Notes under the pieces: generated by a model | Databases searched by the model: none | Seen by the model: the letters and a program-made list of their open reading frames with translations, nothing else | What the model was told of the DNA's origin: nothing | Program-made: the position numbers and the translations under genes | Part shown: piece by piece, positions 29,517-38,469 of the stretch | Numbering within the stretch: the first letter of the stretch is position 1 | Layout: the number at the start of each line of letters is the position of its first letter | Assembly (NCBI RefSeq): GCF_006569205.1 | Contig: NZ_VIGD01000020.1 | Span: 1-38,469 of the forward strand | From: Ureibacillus terrenus | Lineage (GTDB): Bacteria > Bacillota > Bacilli > Bacillales_A > Planococcaceae | Direction of reading: 5' to 3' | Length of the DNA stretch: 38,469 nucleotides

Positions 29517-31717
29517 GGGATAGCTCCTTTCCAAGCACTGTAAAATTCTTCGACTGTTCCTTCAATCAATACGCCGGATTCTCCTTCGATTGTAATTTTT
29601 CCGTCGTTTGTTACGACACCGATTTTCTTCGCTTCCGGTATCATGTTTTCAAATGCCTGGGCGTTCTCTTCTTTTACTGTCACGATGAAGCGTGATTGAG
29701 ATTCGCTGAATAAAGCTGTCACGGGCGAACCTTCCAATTTCACATGGATTCCAAGGCCGCTTTCATTAAATGTTTTTTCGGCCAACGCAACGGCTACGCC
29801 ACCTTCAGCCACATCGTGGGCAGATTGTACAAGTCCTGCGCGAATTGCGGAAAGCAGCGCTTTTTGGCGCGACGCTTCCGTTTCCAAATCGATGGATGGC
29901 GCTTTGCCAAAGATTTTTCCGTACACTAATTTTTGGAGCTCGGATCCGCCGAATTCCGTTTTTGTCTCACCCAGCAAATATACAATGTCTCCGGATTGTT
30001 TTACGTATTGCGTTGTTACATGGGATAAGTCTTTTACAAGTCCAACCATGCCGATTGTCGGCGTCGGATATACCGCCTGGCCGGAATGTTCATTATATAG
30101 GGATACGTTTCCGCTGATGACCGGTGTTTCCAAAGCGGTGCAAGCCGCTGAAATTCCGTCCGCACTCTTTTCCAGCTGCCAGAAGATTTCAGGTTTTTCC
30201 GGATTACCGAAATTCAGGCAGTCTGTAATGGCCAATGGTTCGCCGCCGGATGCCACTATGTTGCGGGCAGCTTCTGCAACTGCAATTTTTCCTCCTGTTT
30301 CAGGATCCAGGTAAATGTATCGGGAGTTGCAGTCAGCTGTCATAGCAAGGCCTTTATTTGTTCCACGGATGCGCAATACTGCCGCATCGGAACCAGGTGT
30401 TACCACCGTATTCGTACGCACCTGATAGTCGAATTGGTCGTAAACCCATTCTTTAGAGGCGATTGTCGGCGCTTGCAGCAATTTCAGGAATGTTTCCTTC
30501 AGGTCGGCAACTTCCGGTTCCGTATTCTCCATTGCCTGAAATTCTCTGAAATATTCAGGTTCTTTGGATGGTTTATGGTAAACCGGGGCATCTTTTGCCA
30601 ACGCATCGGCAGGAACTTCCGCCACCACTTTGCCTTTATGGATGAGTCTTAGCATTTTATCATCTGTTACCCGGCCGATCGCTACCGCATCCAAACCGTA
30701 TTTTTCAAAGATTTTTTGCACTTCTTCTTCGCGGCCTTTTTTCACGACCAAAAGCATCCGTTCCTGGGACTCGGATAACATCATCTCATAAGCCGTCATT
30801 CCCGTTTCGCGCTGAGGAACCAAATCCAGATTCATTTCAATGCCTGATCCGGCTTTTGATGCCATCTCGGAAGAAGAAGACGTAAGACCAGCAGCACCCA
30901 TATCCTGGATTCCGACAAGTGCATCGGATTTTACTACTTCCAAGCATGCTTCAAGGAGAAGCTTTTCCATGAACGGGTCTCCCACTTGAACGGCCGGCCG
31001 TTTTTCTTCGGATTCCTCGCTCAATTCCTCAGATGCAAAGGTTGCACCGTGGATACCGTCACGGCCTGTTTTGGCTCCCACATACATCACTGTGTTTCCT
31101 ACGCCTGCAGCCACGCCTTTTTGGATATCTTTATGGTCGATCAAACCTACACACATGGCGTTGACCAAAGGATTCCCTTCATAGCATGGATCGAATTGCA
31201 CTTCCCCGCCGACTGTCGGGATTCCGATACAGTTCCCATATCCGGCAATCCCTGCAACGACCTCTTCAAATAAGTACTTCACCCGTGGTGACTTCAATTC
31301 GCCGAAGCGCAAAGAGTTTAGAAGCGCAACAGGACGGGCGCCCATGGAGAAAACGTCGCGGATAATTCCGCCAACCCCTGTTGCCGCGCCCTGGTAAGGT
31401 TCAATCGCTGAAGGGTGGTTATGGGATTCCATTTTGAATACCACTGCTTGTCCGTCGTCGATGTCCACGATCCCGGCGCCTTCACCAGGGCCTTGCAATA
31501 CGCGGGGTCCTTTTGTCGGGAATTTGCGCAACACCGGTTTTGAATTTTTATATGAACAGTGTTCAGACCACATTACAGAGAACAAACCTGTTTCTGTCCA
31601 GTTTGGAAGGCGACCTAGTATTTTCTCGATCATCGCAAACTCTTCATCACTTAACCCCATGTCGCGGTAAAGCTTTTGTTCCTTAATTTGCTCTGCTGTT
31701 GGTTCATAATTAGACAT
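29492..31717 (-). CDS. purL: FGAM synthase large subunit (small-type PurL)
   Basis: Catalytic subunit of formylglycinamidine ribonucleotide synthase (step 4). 741 residues, the short type that needs PurS and PurQ, unlike the ~1300-residue fused enzyme of E. coli. Visible motifs are [28 protein letters not shown] with the catalytic His, [29 protein letters not shown] and the second half [16 protein letters not shown]. It overlaps purQ by 8 bp and purF by 25 bp. Confidence 0.97.
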   Translation of the reverse strand: MSNYEPTAEQIKEQKLYRDMGLSDEEFAMIEKILGRLPNWTETGLFSVMWSEHCSYKNSKPVLRKFPTKGPRVLQGPGEGAGIVDIDDGQAVVFKMESHNHPSAIEPYQGAATGVGGIIRDVFSMGARPVALLNSLRFGELKSPRVKYLFEEVVAGIAGYGNCIGIPTVGGEVQFDPCYEGNPLVNAMCVGLIDHKDIQKGVAAGVGNTVMYVGAKTGRDGIHGATFASEELSEESEEKRPAVQVGDPFMEKLLLEACLEVVKSDALVGIQDMGAAGLTSSSSEMASKAGSGIEMNLDLVPQRETGMTAYEMMLSESQERMLLVVKKGREEEVQKIFEKYGLDAVAIGRVTDDKMLRLIHKGKVVAEVPADALAKDAPVYHKPSKEPEYFREFQAMENTEPEVADLKETFLKLLQAPTIASKEWVYDQFDYQVRTNTVVTPGSDAAVLRIRGTNKGLAMTADCNSRYIYLDPETGGKIAVAEAARNIVASGGEPLAITDCLNFGNPEKPEIFWQLEKSADGISAACTALETPVISGNVSLYNEHSGQAVYPTPTIGMVGLVKDLSHVTTQYVKQSGDIVYLLGETKTEFGGSELQKLVYGKIFGKAPSIDLETEASRQKALLSAIRAGLVQSAHDVAEGGVAVALAEKTFNESGLGIHVKLEGSPVTALFSESQSRFIVTVKEENAQAFENMIPEAKKIGVVTNDGKITIEGESGVLIEGTVEEFYSAWKGAIPCLLKSEA

Positions 31718-32387
31718 GTGTTTCCCTCCACTGTTTCACAATTGATTTAAATAACGCCAGTCCGTCAGCACTTCCAAGTAATGCATCCACCGCGCGCTCC
31801 GGGTGAGGCATCATGCCAAGTACATTGCCCCGTTCGTTCACAATGCCTGCAATGTTTTCCAAGCTTCCGTTCGGGTTTTCTCCCGCATATGTGAAAACGA
31901 TTTGATTGTTTTCTTTTAATTTTTTCAATGTTTCTTCGTCACAATAGTAATTTCCTTCGCCGTGGGCAATCGGAATATGAATGATTTGTCCTTGATCGTA
32001 TTGATTCGTGAACATTGTTTGATTGTTTTCAACTTTCAACGGAACCGTACGGCAAATGAACTTTAAGTTTTTATTGCGAAGTAATGCGCCAGGAAGGAGG
32101 CCAGCTTCCGTCAAAATTTGGAACCCGTTGCAAACTCCTAAAATCGGTTTTCCTTCTTCAGCTGCTTCCTTTACCGCTTTCATCACATTGGACTGGCTTG
32201 CCATGGCGCCGCAGCGCAAGTAATCCCCATAGGAGAACCCGCCAGGAATTAAAATGGCGTCAAATCCGCTTAAATCGGTTGCATCATGCCATACGAATTC
32301 CACCTCTTCGCCCAATTCGTCCTTAATGGCATGATACATATCAACATCACAGTTCGAACCTGGGAAAACGAGTACAGCAAATTTCAT
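31710..32387 (-). CDS. purQ: FGAM synthase glutaminase subunit PurQ
   Basis: Class I glutamine amidotransferase that supplies ammonia to PurL. 225 residues. The nucleophilic Cys is in [19 protein letters not shown]; the His-Glu pair lies in the C-terminal [11 protein letters not shown]. The N-terminus is [15 protein letters not shown], typical of PurQ. It begins 2 bp after purS and overlaps purL, consistent with stoichiometric assembly of the PurS-PurQ-PurL complex. Confidence 0.97.
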   Translation of the reverse strand: MKFAVLVFPGSNCDVDMYHAIKDELGEEVEFVWHDATDLSGFDAILIPGGFSYGDYLRCGAMASQSNVMKAVKEAAEEGKPILGVCNGFQILTEAGLLPGALLRNKNLKFICRTVPLKVENNQTMFTNQYDQGQIIHIPIAHGEGNYYCDEETLKKLKENNQIVFTYAGENPNGSLENIAGIVNERGNVLGMMPHPERAVDALLGSADGLALFKSIVKQWRETHV

Positions 32388-32389
32388 AA

Positions 32390-32638
32390 TCAGTTAGCCT
32401 CCTCGATTTCAAAGCGATAATCCTCAATTACAGTGTTCGCAAGCAGCTTTTCGCACATTTCTTTTACCATTTCGTTGAGATCGCGGTCAGTGTCATTAAT
32501 CAACAATTCCAAATATTTACCTATGCGGACATCTTCCACTTCTTTGTATCCCATGTTTACCAAAGAACCTTTTACGGCTGATCCTTGCGGGTCTAAAACA
32601 CTTTCACGCAAAGTAACATAAATTTTAACTTTCTTCAT
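32390..32638 (-). CDS. purS: FGAM synthase small subunit PurS
   Basis: An 82-residue subunit that bridges PurQ and PurL; found only in organisms with the three-part enzyme. The sequence [20 protein letters not shown] and [10 protein letters not shown] are conserved. The ATG at 32638 is chosen on homology ([10 protein letters not shown]-terminus) and because GGAGG lies upstream; the longer frame to 32680 overlaps purC. Confidence 0.96.
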   Translation of the reverse strand: MKKVKIYVTLRESVLDPQGSAVKGSLVNMGYKEVEDVRIGKYLELLINDTDRDLNEMVKEMCEKLLANTVIEDYRFEIEEAN

Positions 32639-32639
32639 T

Positions 32640-33350
32640 TCAATTTCCTCCAAGTCTTGAAAGTATAATCTGATATACATCTATTAGATTTCCAAGATCC
32701 CGTCTAAACACGTCTTTATCAAGTTTGGTTTTCGTTTCTGCATCCCAAAGCCGGCAAGTATCCGGCGAAATTTCGTCGGCAAGCAGGATGTTCCCGTCCT
32801 TGTCGCGGCCGAATTCCAATTTGAAATCAACCAAAATAATGCCGATTTCATCAAAAATTTTCCGCAATGCTTCGTTAACCTTCAATGCCTGATCCGTAAT
32901 CGTTTGAACTTCTTCTTTTGTGGCGAGACCCAGAATCTCAATGTGATCATTATTGATTAACGGGTCTTTTAAATCATCGTTTTTATAATAGAACTCGACG
33001 ATCGGCCGTTTTAATGGCGTACCTTCTTCTATGCCGAGCCGCTCTGCAAAGCTTCCGGCGGCAATATTGCGGACAACCACTTCAAGCGGGATAATGTCCA
33101 CTTTTTTCACGAGCTGTTCGTTTTCTGATACCCTTTGAATAAAATGGGACTCAATCCCTTGCTGTTTTAATCGTTCAAAAATGAGGGTGGAAATTTTGTT
33201 GTTCAATATTCCTTTTCCCTCAATCTCCGCTTTTTTTAGTCCATTAAAGGCAGTGGCGCTGTTTTTGTATTCGACAAACAACACATCTTCCTGGTCTGTG
33301 GCATATAAACGTTTTGCTTTTCCTTCATATAAGAGTGCGCCTTTTTGCAT
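32640..33350 (-). CDS. purC: SAICAR synthetase
   Basis: Phosphoribosylaminoimidazole-succinocarboxamide synthase: joins CAIR and aspartate with ATP. 236 residues, standard. The ATP-binding N-terminus [15 protein letters not shown], the [13 protein letters not shown] motif and [13 protein letters not shown] / [14 protein letters not shown] are all present. It ends 1 bp before purS. Confidence 0.97.
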   Translation of the reverse strand: MQKGALLYEGKAKRLYATDQEDVLFVEYKNSATAFNGLKKAEIEGKGILNNKISTLIFERLKQQGIESHFIQRVSENEQLVKKVDIIPLEVVVRNIAAGSFAERLGIEEGTPLKRPIVEFYYKNDDLKDPLINNDHIEILGLATKEEVQTITDQALKVNEALRKIFDEIGIILVDFKLEFGRDKDGNILLADEISPDTCRLWDAETKTKLDKDVFRRDLGNLIDVYQIILSRLGGN

Positions 33351-33397
33351 ACCCGTTCCCCCAGTATTTCAGATTGTAAAAAGTTTTGTAAATCGAA

Positions 33398-34696
33398 TTA
33401 ATCATTTAAACCTAGGCGGTCAAAAATATAATCGACATTTTTCAAATGCCAATGGTAATCGAAGCAATCATCAATTTCTTCTTTCGTCAGAAGCGAACTG
33501 ATTTTCTCATCCGCTTCAACAAGCGGACGGAACGGTATTTGCTCGTCCCATGCTCTGGCAGTAAGCGGTTGAACCGTATCATACGCTTCTTCTCGGGATA
33601 GGCCTTTATCAATCAGTTTTAATAGAACGCGCTGTGAATAAATCAGGCCGAATGTGGCTTCCATGTTGCGTTTCATATTTTCTGGGAACACGGTCAAGTT
33701 TTTCACAATGTTAGTGAAACGGTTCAACATGTAGTTAAGTGCTATCGTCGTATCAGGAATAATGATCCGTTCCGCTGATGAATGGGAAATATCCCGTTCA
33801 TGCCACAAAGGAATATTTTCATAAGCTGTAACAACATGTCCACGTACGACGCGGGCAATTCCAGCCATATTTTCCGAACCGATCGGGTTGCGTTTATGAG
33901 GCATCGCCGAAGAACCTTTTTGCCCCTTTGCAAATCCTTCTTCCACTTCGCGGACTTCGGATTTTTGCAATCCGCGGATTTCCGTTGCGAATTTTTCGAT
34001 GGATGTCGCAATTAGAGCCAATGTTGCGATGTATTCTGCGTGGCGGTCCCGCTGTAAAGTCTGTGTTGAAATCGGCGCAGGGGTGAGGCCTAATTTTTCA
34101 CAAACATACTTTTCTACAAACGGATCGATATTGGCGTAAGTGCCGACAGCACCTGAAATTTTTCCTGTTTCAATCGTTTTTGCCGCTCTTTCGAAACGTT
34201 CTTGATTTCGCAGCATTTCTTCGCGCCACAAGGCAAGCTTTAAGCCGAATGTCGTCGGTTCCGCATGAACGCCATGTGTGCGGCCCATCATCACGGTATA
34301 TTTATGTTCTTTTGCCTTTTCCGTTAATACATCAATGAAATTTTGGATATCTTTTCTCAAAATGTTGTTGGCTTGTTTAATTAAGTAAGAAAGGGCCGTA
34401 TCCACAACATCCGTTGAAGTGAGGCCGTAGTGCACCCATTTTTTCTCGTCTCCGAGGGACTCGGAAACGGCGCGGGTAAACGCCACTACGTCGTGTTTTG
34501 TAACTTGTTCGATTTCATAAATCCGGTTGATTTCGAATTTTGCGTTTTGGCGCAGCTTCACTACGTCTTCCTTCGGTATCACACCAAGCTCTGACCAGGC
34601 TTCGCAGGCCAAAAGCTCCACTTCTAGCCATGCTTTGAATTTGTTTTCTTCCGTCCAAATTGCTCCCATTTCTGGTCGTGTATAACGTTCAATCAT
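33398..34696 (-). CDS. purB: Adenylosuccinate lyase
   Basis: Fumarase-superfamily lyase that acts twice in purine synthesis (SAICAR to AICAR, adenylosuccinate to AMP). 432 residues. The N-terminus [19 protein letters not shown], the [16 protein letters not shown] histidine motif and the flexible signature loop [16 protein letters not shown] with catalytic Ser are present. The start at 34696 follows AGGAG; the frame to 34726 has no site. It is 17 bp after purK. Confidence 0.97.
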   Translation of the reverse strand: MIERYTRPEMGAIWTEENKFKAWLEVELLACEAWSELGVIPKEDVVKLRQNAKFEINRIYEIEQVTKHDVVAFTRAVSESLGDEKKWVHYGLTSTDVVDTALSYLIKQANNILRKDIQNFIDVLTEKAKEHKYTVMMGRTHGVHAEPTTFGLKLALWREEMLRNQERFERAAKTIETGKISGAVGTYANIDPFVEKYVCEKLGLTPAPISTQTLQRDRHAEYIATLALIATSIEKFATEIRGLQKSEVREVEEGFAKGQKGSSAMPHKRNPIGSENMAGIARVVRGHVVTAYENIPLWHERDISHSSAERIIIPDTTIALNYMLNRFTNIVKNLTVFPENMKRNMEATFGLIYSQRVLLKLIDKGLSREEAYDTVQPLTARAWDEQIPFRPLVEADEKISSLLTKEEIDDCFDYHWHLKNVDYIFDRLGLND

Positions 34697-34713
34697 TTCT
34701 GAATCTCCTTTTC

Positions 34714-35838
34714 TTATTTTGACCAAATTCCAGAATCTTCAATTCCCTTTAATGTTGCGTCGATATCGTCTGTCAAAATGGTTACATGTCCCATTTTTCT
34801 GTTCACTTTCGCCTCTTTTTTTCCATAAATGTGGATAGACCAATCCGGATATTTTGTAATCGAATTGATCAACGGCGCCACATGTTGACCCAAAACGTTC
34901 ACCATCACGGCAGGGGAATGCAGTTTCGGTTTGCGCAGCGGCCAACCGGCAATGGCACGGACATGCTGCGCGAATTGGGAAATATTGCACGCTTCAATAG
35001 AATAGTGGCCGGAATTATGAGGTCTTGGCGCCAATTCATTTATGATGATTTGCCCATCTTTCAGCACGAACATTTCTACCGCCAATGTTCCGATTAATTT
35101 CAAATGCTCTGCAATTTTCAGTGCGGCTTCTTCCGCCAGTTTCTTTGTTTCATCGGAAATCCGGGCCGGTACAATGGTTTCATGCAAAATGTGATTGACA
35201 TGAATATTTTCCCCGACAGGCAAACAATATGTCTCGCCATTTCCGTTTCTCTGAATAATTACAGAAATTTCCTTCTCAAAAGGAACAAATCCTTCCACAA
35301 CACATTGCGAGTGCTTGAATAACTCCTTGGCCAACGGTAAATCTTCTTTTGAATCAAGCTTCTGCTGCCCTTTTCCGTCATAACCAAAACGCGCAGTTTT
35401 AACAATGCATGGATAGCCGATTTGGTCAACATTTTCTACAAGTTCCTCATAGTTGTTGCAAACAATGTAGGGTGCCACTGGGCAACCCGCTTTTACTATC
35501 GCATCTTTTTCTGTCACGCGGTTTTGAGTGATGCGGATGATTTCAGCCCCCTGAGGAACATAAGCAATCTCGGTTAATTTTTTTAGTCCTTCATAATCAA
35601 TGTTTTCAAATTCGAACGTGATAACATCGCTCACTTCGGCCAATTCTTCCAGCGCGGCTTCATCGTCATAAGGTGCCACAATTTGAATATCCGCAACTTG
35701 TCCGCATGGCGAATCCATTGTCGGATCAAGCACGGCAATTTTAAAGCCTGCTTCTTTTGCGCTGAGCGCCATCATCCGGCCCAATTGTCCGCCGCCGATG
35801 ATGCCGATTGTTTGACCGGGGTAAATTGTTTTTGTCAC
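34714..35838 (-). CDS. purK: N5-carboxyaminoimidazole ribonucleotide synthase
   Basis: ATP-grasp enzyme making N5-CAIR from AIR, bicarbonate and ATP, the substrate for PurE. 374 residues. The motifs [40 protein letters not shown] and [18 protein letters not shown] are typical. It overlaps the purE stop by 4 bp (ATGA), so the consecutive enzymes are translationally coupled. Confidence 0.97.
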   Translation of the reverse strand: MTKTIYPGQTIGIIGGGQLGRMMALSAKEAGFKIAVLDPTMDSPCGQVADIQIVAPYDDEAALEELAEVSDVITFEFENIDYEGLKKLTEIAYVPQGAEIIRITQNRVTEKDAIVKAGCPVAPYIVCNNYEELVENVDQIGYPCIVKTARFGYDGKGQQKLDSKEDLPLAKELFKHSQCVVEGFVPFEKEISVIIQRNGNGETYCLPVGENIHVNHILHETIVPARISDETKKLAEEAALKIAEHLKLIGTLAVEMFVLKDGQIIINELAPRPHNSGHYSIEACNISQFAQHVRAIAGWPLRKPKLHSPAVMVNVLGQHVAPLINSITKYPDWSIHIYGKKEAKVNRKMGHVTILTDDIDATLKGIEDSGIWSK

Positions 35839-36323
35839 TTCAAGTCACCTGAACTTTCTAACACTTTTTGTTTTAATTGTTCTCGTCTTGCTTCCAATTT
35901 TTCTGCGATTTCTTTATCTGTAATCGATAAGATTTGCGCCGCCAACAGCCCTGCATTGGTAGCGCCCGCTTTCCCAATCGCAACTGTGGCAACAGGAACT
36001 CCTCCCGGCATTTGCACAATGGAAAGCAATGAATCAAGCCCGTTCAATGCTCTTGATTGCACCGGTACACCGATGACCGGCAAAGTCGTTTTACTTGCAA
36101 CCATTCCCGGCAAATGAGCAGCTCCCCCTGCTCCCGCGATGATTACTTGGATGCCCCGCGAACGGGCAGTTTCAGCATATTCAAACATTAGATCGGGCGT
36201 ACGATGTGCGGATACCACTCGTTTTTCATACGGAATTTCCAATTCATCCAAGATGTCGCAAGCATGTTTCATCGTTTCCCAATCGCTGGAACTTCCCATA
36301 ATGACGCCAATTTTAGGATTCAT
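35835..36323 (-). CDS. purE: N5-CAIR mutase
   Basis: Class I PurE: moves the carboxyl group of N5-CAIR to give CAIR. 162 residues. The signatures [16 protein letters not shown] and [11 protein letters not shown] (catalytic His), and [14 protein letters not shown], are present. First gene of the pur operon, with AAAGGAG 8 nt before the ATG. It lies behind a ~240-nt leader with PurR sites and an attenuator. Confidence 0.97.
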   Translation of the reverse strand: MNPKIGVIMGSSSDWETMKHACDILDELEIPYEKRVVSAHRTPDLMFEYAETARSRGIQVIIAGAGGAAHLPGMVASKTTLPVIGVPVQSRALNGLDSLLSIVQMPGGVPVATVAIGKAGATNAGLLAAQILSITDKEIAEKLEARREQLKQKVLESSGDLK

Positions 36324-36379
36324 CCAAAACGCTCCTTTTATATGATTATTTTTCCTGAATATTCACTATATTTCCGAAT

Positions 36380-36435
36380 AAAAAAACCTCAAATAGCCCG
36401 CCTTCGCTACACGTCAGAAAGCAGAGTACTTGAGG
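36380..36435 (-). terminator. Attenuator terminator in the purE leader
   Basis: On the minus strand, stem CCTCAAGTA (36435-36427) pairs with TATTTGAGG (36395-36387, one mismatch) and an inner GCTTTC / GAAGGC helix. It is followed by seven T (36386-36380). It stands between the promoter and purE, so some antitermination must occur. CTTGGG at about 36483-36478 can pair with CCTCAAG of the 5' arm (six pairs, one G-U) as a possible antiterminator. Confidence 0.75.
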
Positions 36436-36464
36436 GCATAGCAATAGGAGGCTGTCTTATATTT

Positions 36465-36539
36465 TCAGCTTTTTCTCACCCAAGATATTATTTTCCGCAT
36501 AATCCGACATTTACACGGCAGAGAAGAAAAATAAAGCAT
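36465..36539 (-). CDS. Possible 24-codon leader peptide of the pur operon
   Basis: A small frame in the pur leader, MLYFSSLPCKCRIMRKIISW followed by VRKS. An AAGGG ribosome binding motif lies 9 nt upstream (36549-36553). Its end overlaps the sequence proposed to pair with the terminator, so ribosome position could in principle influence termination. No run of one amino acid is obvious. It is AT-rich leader RNA, so a chance ORF is quite possible. Not a recognised family. Confidence 0.3.
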   Translation of the reverse strand: MLYFSSLPCKCRIMRKIISWVRKS

Positions 36540-36574
36540 ATTCTTAAACCCTTAATGGGACTTTTCCTTTGTTC

Positions 36575-36603
36575 ATTGTAACAAGGGTAAAAGAGAAAAT
36601 CAA
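36575..36603 (-). promoter_or_regulatory. Sigma-A promoter of the pur operon
   Basis: On the minus strand TTGATT (-35, 36598-36603), 17-bp spacer, TACAAT (-10, 36575-36580). The expected transcript start is near 36567-36568, giving a ~245-nt leader before purE. Confidence 0.8.
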
Positions 36604-36611
36604 CGATGAAA

Positions 36612-36650
36612 TGCGAACAATTATTTTTAATATTTTTTAAATGTTCGTAT
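36612..36650 (-). promoter_or_regulatory. Paired inverted PurBoxes (PurR operator)
   Basis: Two CGAACA-centred motifs face each other: GCGAACAATT (36613-36622) and AATGTTCGTA (36640-36649), 17 bp apart in AT-rich DNA. This is the arrangement bound by the Bacillus PurR repressor (CGAA-core PurBoxes), which is relieved by PRPP. They lie just upstream of the -35 of the pur promoter. Confidence 0.85.
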
Positions 36651-36659
36651 TTAAGGCCG

Positions 36660-36916
36660 TTTTCTATTTTTATACCTAAGTAATTTAGCCCCCAATTGAA
36701 CTTAATGGCGAAAATCTGTTACTAGACCAATTAACCGTTGATGGCCTCCTTTTTTCAATCTTTTTACTGTTCTTTTAAACATTGCTAATACAATTCCACT
36801 CCAAAATTTATCCATATTTCGACATTTCTTCAATGGAATGCAGTCCCCATGAATGATTATTGGCCTTTATAAATAGTATGTTTTATTAATTATTTACCCT
36901 AATATTATTCATCTGA
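36660..36916. other. AT-rich intergenic stretch, no gene seen
   Basis: Between the PurBoxes and the promoter of the S66 peptidase gene. I see no ORF with a ribosome binding site, no RNA gene and no clear repeat. Composition is AT-rich throughout. Confidence 0.6.
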
Positions 36917-36945
36917 TTGTTTATTAACTAATATCTTCGTATAGT
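36917..36945 (+). promoter_or_regulatory. Sigma-A promoter of the S66 peptidase gene
   Basis: TTGTTT (36917-36922), 17-bp spacer, TATAGT (36940-36945), 61 bp before the ATG. Good match by eye. Confidence 0.6.
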
Positions 36946-37006
36946 GTAAATTATTAGTATTAACTTAACGACCTTAACATTTCTTGATAAAGCGAGGTTT
37001 ATTTTT

Positions 37007-38023
37007 ATGATTAAACCAAAGTTATTAAAACCGGGGGATACTATCGGAATCATCTCCACCTCTTCTCCAGTCGCCGCAGCTTGCCCTAATAGATTTCAAA
37101 GAGGAATTTCCGAATTAGAGAGAATGGGCTTTAAGGTGAAAGTGGGAAAAAATGCTCTGAAGCGCATTGGACATTTGGCAGGAACCGTTGAGGAACGATT
37201 AGAGGATTTACATGAAATGTTTCAAGATCAAGAAGTTAAAGCGATTATCAATACAATCGGCGGTTACAATTCGCACCAACTTTTAGAATACATCGATTAT
37301 GATCTTGTAAAACAAAATCCAAAAATCATATTGGGGTACAGTGATTTCACTGCGATTTTATTGGCGATTCATAAAAAATCTGAACTAATCACTTTTATGG
37401 GGCCGGCGCTATTGCCCCAATTTGGGGAATATGGCGGAATGTTGGAATACACCAAAACTATATTCGAAGCTGTTTTAATGACCCAAAATGATGAGTTGCT
37501 CATTCCTCCCAGCAAATATTGGACAAGTGAATTTTTAGCCTGGGATAAAGAGGATATACGGCCGCGGCAACTTATTAAAAATGATGGTCCTCTTATTATT
37601 AAAGAAGGAAGAGCAAGGGGAAAAATTTTGGCCGGCAACATGGGAACAATGTTGCTGTTAGCAGGAACGGAATTTCTCCCATCCTTTGACAACAAAGTAC
37701 TGTTTTTAGAAGAAGATGAACAAGAAAATCCTGGCACTATCGATCGTTATTTAACTCAATTACGGCATATGGGGGTTTTTGAAAAAATCAATGGAATTGT
37801 GGTCGGACGTTTTCATCCAAAAGTGGAATTTTCGCAAGATTATACATTTGTAGACATCATTTGCCAAGCTACGAAAGGATATGATTTTCCAATTGTGTAC
37901 AATGTTGATTTTGGACATACGGATCCAATGATGACCATTCCAAACGGTATTGATGTAAAGGTTGAAGCTTCTAACAATAACGTCACCATTTTATTCCGCG
38001 AAAACCCGGTACAGGCGAGTTGA
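37007..38023 (+). CDS. S66 family peptidase (LD-carboxypeptidase/MccF-like)
   Basis: Serine peptidase of family S66, which includes LD-carboxypeptidases that trim murein tetrapeptides and MccF enzymes that cleave microcin C-like aminoacyl nucleotides. 338 residues, cytosolic. The catalytic triad is visible: Ser112 in the nucleophile elbow LGYSDFTA, Glu235 or 236 in VLFLEEDEQ, and His304 in DFGHTDPM. The N-terminus LKPGDTIGIISTSSPVAA is typical. Sequence style is closer to the MccF branch, so detoxification or peptide recycling are both possible. GAGG lies 9 nt before the ATG. Monocistronic, with its own promoter and terminator. Confidence 0.9.
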   Translation: MIKPKLLKPGDTIGIISTSSPVAAACPNRFQRGISELERMGFKVKVGKNALKRIGHLAGTVEERLEDLHEMFQDQEVKAIINTIGGYNSHQLLEYIDYDLVKQNPKIILGYSDFTAILLAIHKKSELITFMGPALLPQFGEYGGMLEYTKTIFEAVLMTQNDELLIPPSKYWTSEFLAWDKEDIRPRQLIKNDGPLIIKEGRARGKILAGNMGTMLLLAGTEFLPSFDNKVLFLEEDEQENPGTIDRYLTQLRHMGVFEKINGIVVGRFHPKVEFSQDYTFVDIICQATKGYDFPIVYNVDFGHTDPMMTIPNGIDVKVEASNNNVTILFRENPVQAS

Positions 38024-38116
38024 AAGGCGTAGTTAACTTCCTTCCGTGTTCCACATTCGTCAGTTTAATTAAAAAGAATGGCAAAGTATTTCATAACGGA
38101 TTCTTAAATTTTTAAG

Positions 38117-38152
38117 CCTTTGACATTCCAATGAGAGATTGTCAAGGGTTTT
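38117..38152 (+). terminator. Terminator of the S66 peptidase gene
   Basis: Nine-bp stem CCTTTGACA (38117-38125) / TGTCAAGGG (38140-38148, one G-T pair), 14-nt loop, then TTTTG. Confidence 0.65.
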
Positions 38153-38171
38153 GTGTAATGCAGGGCTAATT

Positions 38172-38262
38172 ATAACTTTTTCAGTGCTGCCTTTGTGAAG
38201 CGCGCGTCTATCTCTCGCAGGGAATGCCCCCACTCCCGGCGCTGGCTCCGAAGCCTGTTGCT
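38172..38262 (-). pseudogene. Decayed copy of the 5S rRNA 3' end and rrn terminator
   Basis: This stretch aligns, with small gaps, to the real 5S 3' end 179 bp to the right. Shared blocks are ACTTTTTCAGTG-x-TGCCT (terminator arm), GAAGCG, CTCTCGCAGGG, GCCCCC and GGCGCTG. The terminator inverted repeat is broken on its left arm, and the 5S body loses several bases and all similarity after GGCGCTG. It is a non-functional fossil of an rRNA operon end. Confidence 0.8.
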
Positions 38263-38342
38263 GATTTGAATTTCCTCATCTTTTTTGCCTGCTTCATTAT
38301 CTTATCGGACAGGCTTTCAGTTCTTGATATTTATTATTAAAC

Positions 38343-38370
38343 AAAAAAGCACCACTTTTTCAGTGGTGCC
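38343..38370 (-). terminator. Terminator of the rRNA operon
   Basis: Perfect 8-bp stem GCACCACT (38349-38356) / AGTGGTGC (38362-38369) with a 5-nt loop. Six T follow on the minus strand (38343-38348), directly after the 5S 3' end. Confidence 0.85.
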
Positions 38371-38373
38371 TTC

Positions 38374-38469
38374 TTGCGAAGCGACGTCCTACTCTCGCAG
38401 GGGGAAGCCCCCAACTACCATCGGCGCTGAAGAGCTTAACTTCCGTGTTCGGTATGGGAACGGGTGTGA
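38374..38469 (-). rRNA. rrf: 5S ribosomal RNA, 3' portion
   Basis: The minus strand carries the conserved 5S sequence CCCGTTCCCATACCGAACAC, then GGAAGTTAAGCTCTTCAGCG, GCCGATGGTAGTTGGGGG and GAGAGTAGGACGTCGC. About 95 of ~117 nt are inside the window; the 5' end lies beyond the right edge. The 3' end near 38374 is approximate. Orientation implies that the 16S-23S-5S operon extends to the right and is transcribed leftward, toward the S66 gene. Confidence 0.95.

Noticed and set aside
36324..36574. Guanine/purine riboswitch in the pur leader
   Set aside because: The conserved purine aptamer joins and loop sequences are not found on the transcribed strand; only the terminator is present.

Overview
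The window looks like the chromosome of a low- to mid-GC Bacillota rod (Bacillaceae/Planococcaceae-like, possibly a thermophile such as Ureibacillus; the genus is inference). The evidence is gene order: purEKBCSQLFMNHD - yerA - yerB - yerC - pcrB - pcrA - ligA - camS - gatCAB - dgkB - rlmCD is the Bacillus subtilis order. Here it lies almost entirely on the minus strand, so the window is inverted relative to the usual map.

Layout. 1-2860 is a scrap-yard of accessory DNA. It holds the 5' part of an IS21-family istA running off the left edge, apparently inserted into the orfB of an IS3-family element. That IS3 element seems to have cut off the N-terminal part of a toxin-like gene, whose last ~50 codons overlap an intact putative immunity gene. 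A frameshifted large serine recombinase remnant follows, ending close to the 3' end of rlmCD. 2870-8525 holds rlmCD, a small HXXEE-type membrane gene, a cytochrome bd oxidase operon (cydA, cydB) flanked by two microprotein genes (31 and 36 codons, the latter CydS-like), and dgkB. 8665-9701 holds a thioredoxin-fold protein and a non-genic array of thirteen 21-bp degenerate repeats in perfect register. 9702-13008 is gatCAB. 13238-19439 is pcrB-pcrA-ligA-camS. 19608-22740 is yerA-yerB-yerC. A divergent plus-strand DUF2892-type membrane gene follows at 22901.

23470-36323 is the complete 12-gene purine operon for PRPP to IMP, with formylglycinamidine synthase in the three-part PurS/PurQ/PurL form. 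Its promoter (36575-36603) has a pair of inverted PurBoxes just upstream, and the ~240-nt leader ends in a strong terminator about 60 bp before purE. That implies attenuation, yet I do not see the guanine riboswitch found at this place in B. subtilis. The leader instead contains a 24-codon ORF with a good ribosome binding site, which is the most interesting regulatory puzzle here.

37007-38023 is a plus-strand S66 (LD-carboxypeptidase/MccF-like) peptidase. At the right edge, the 3' part of a 5S rRNA gene enters on the minus strand with its terminator, and about 180 bp away lies a decayed second copy of the same 5S-plus-terminator sequence.
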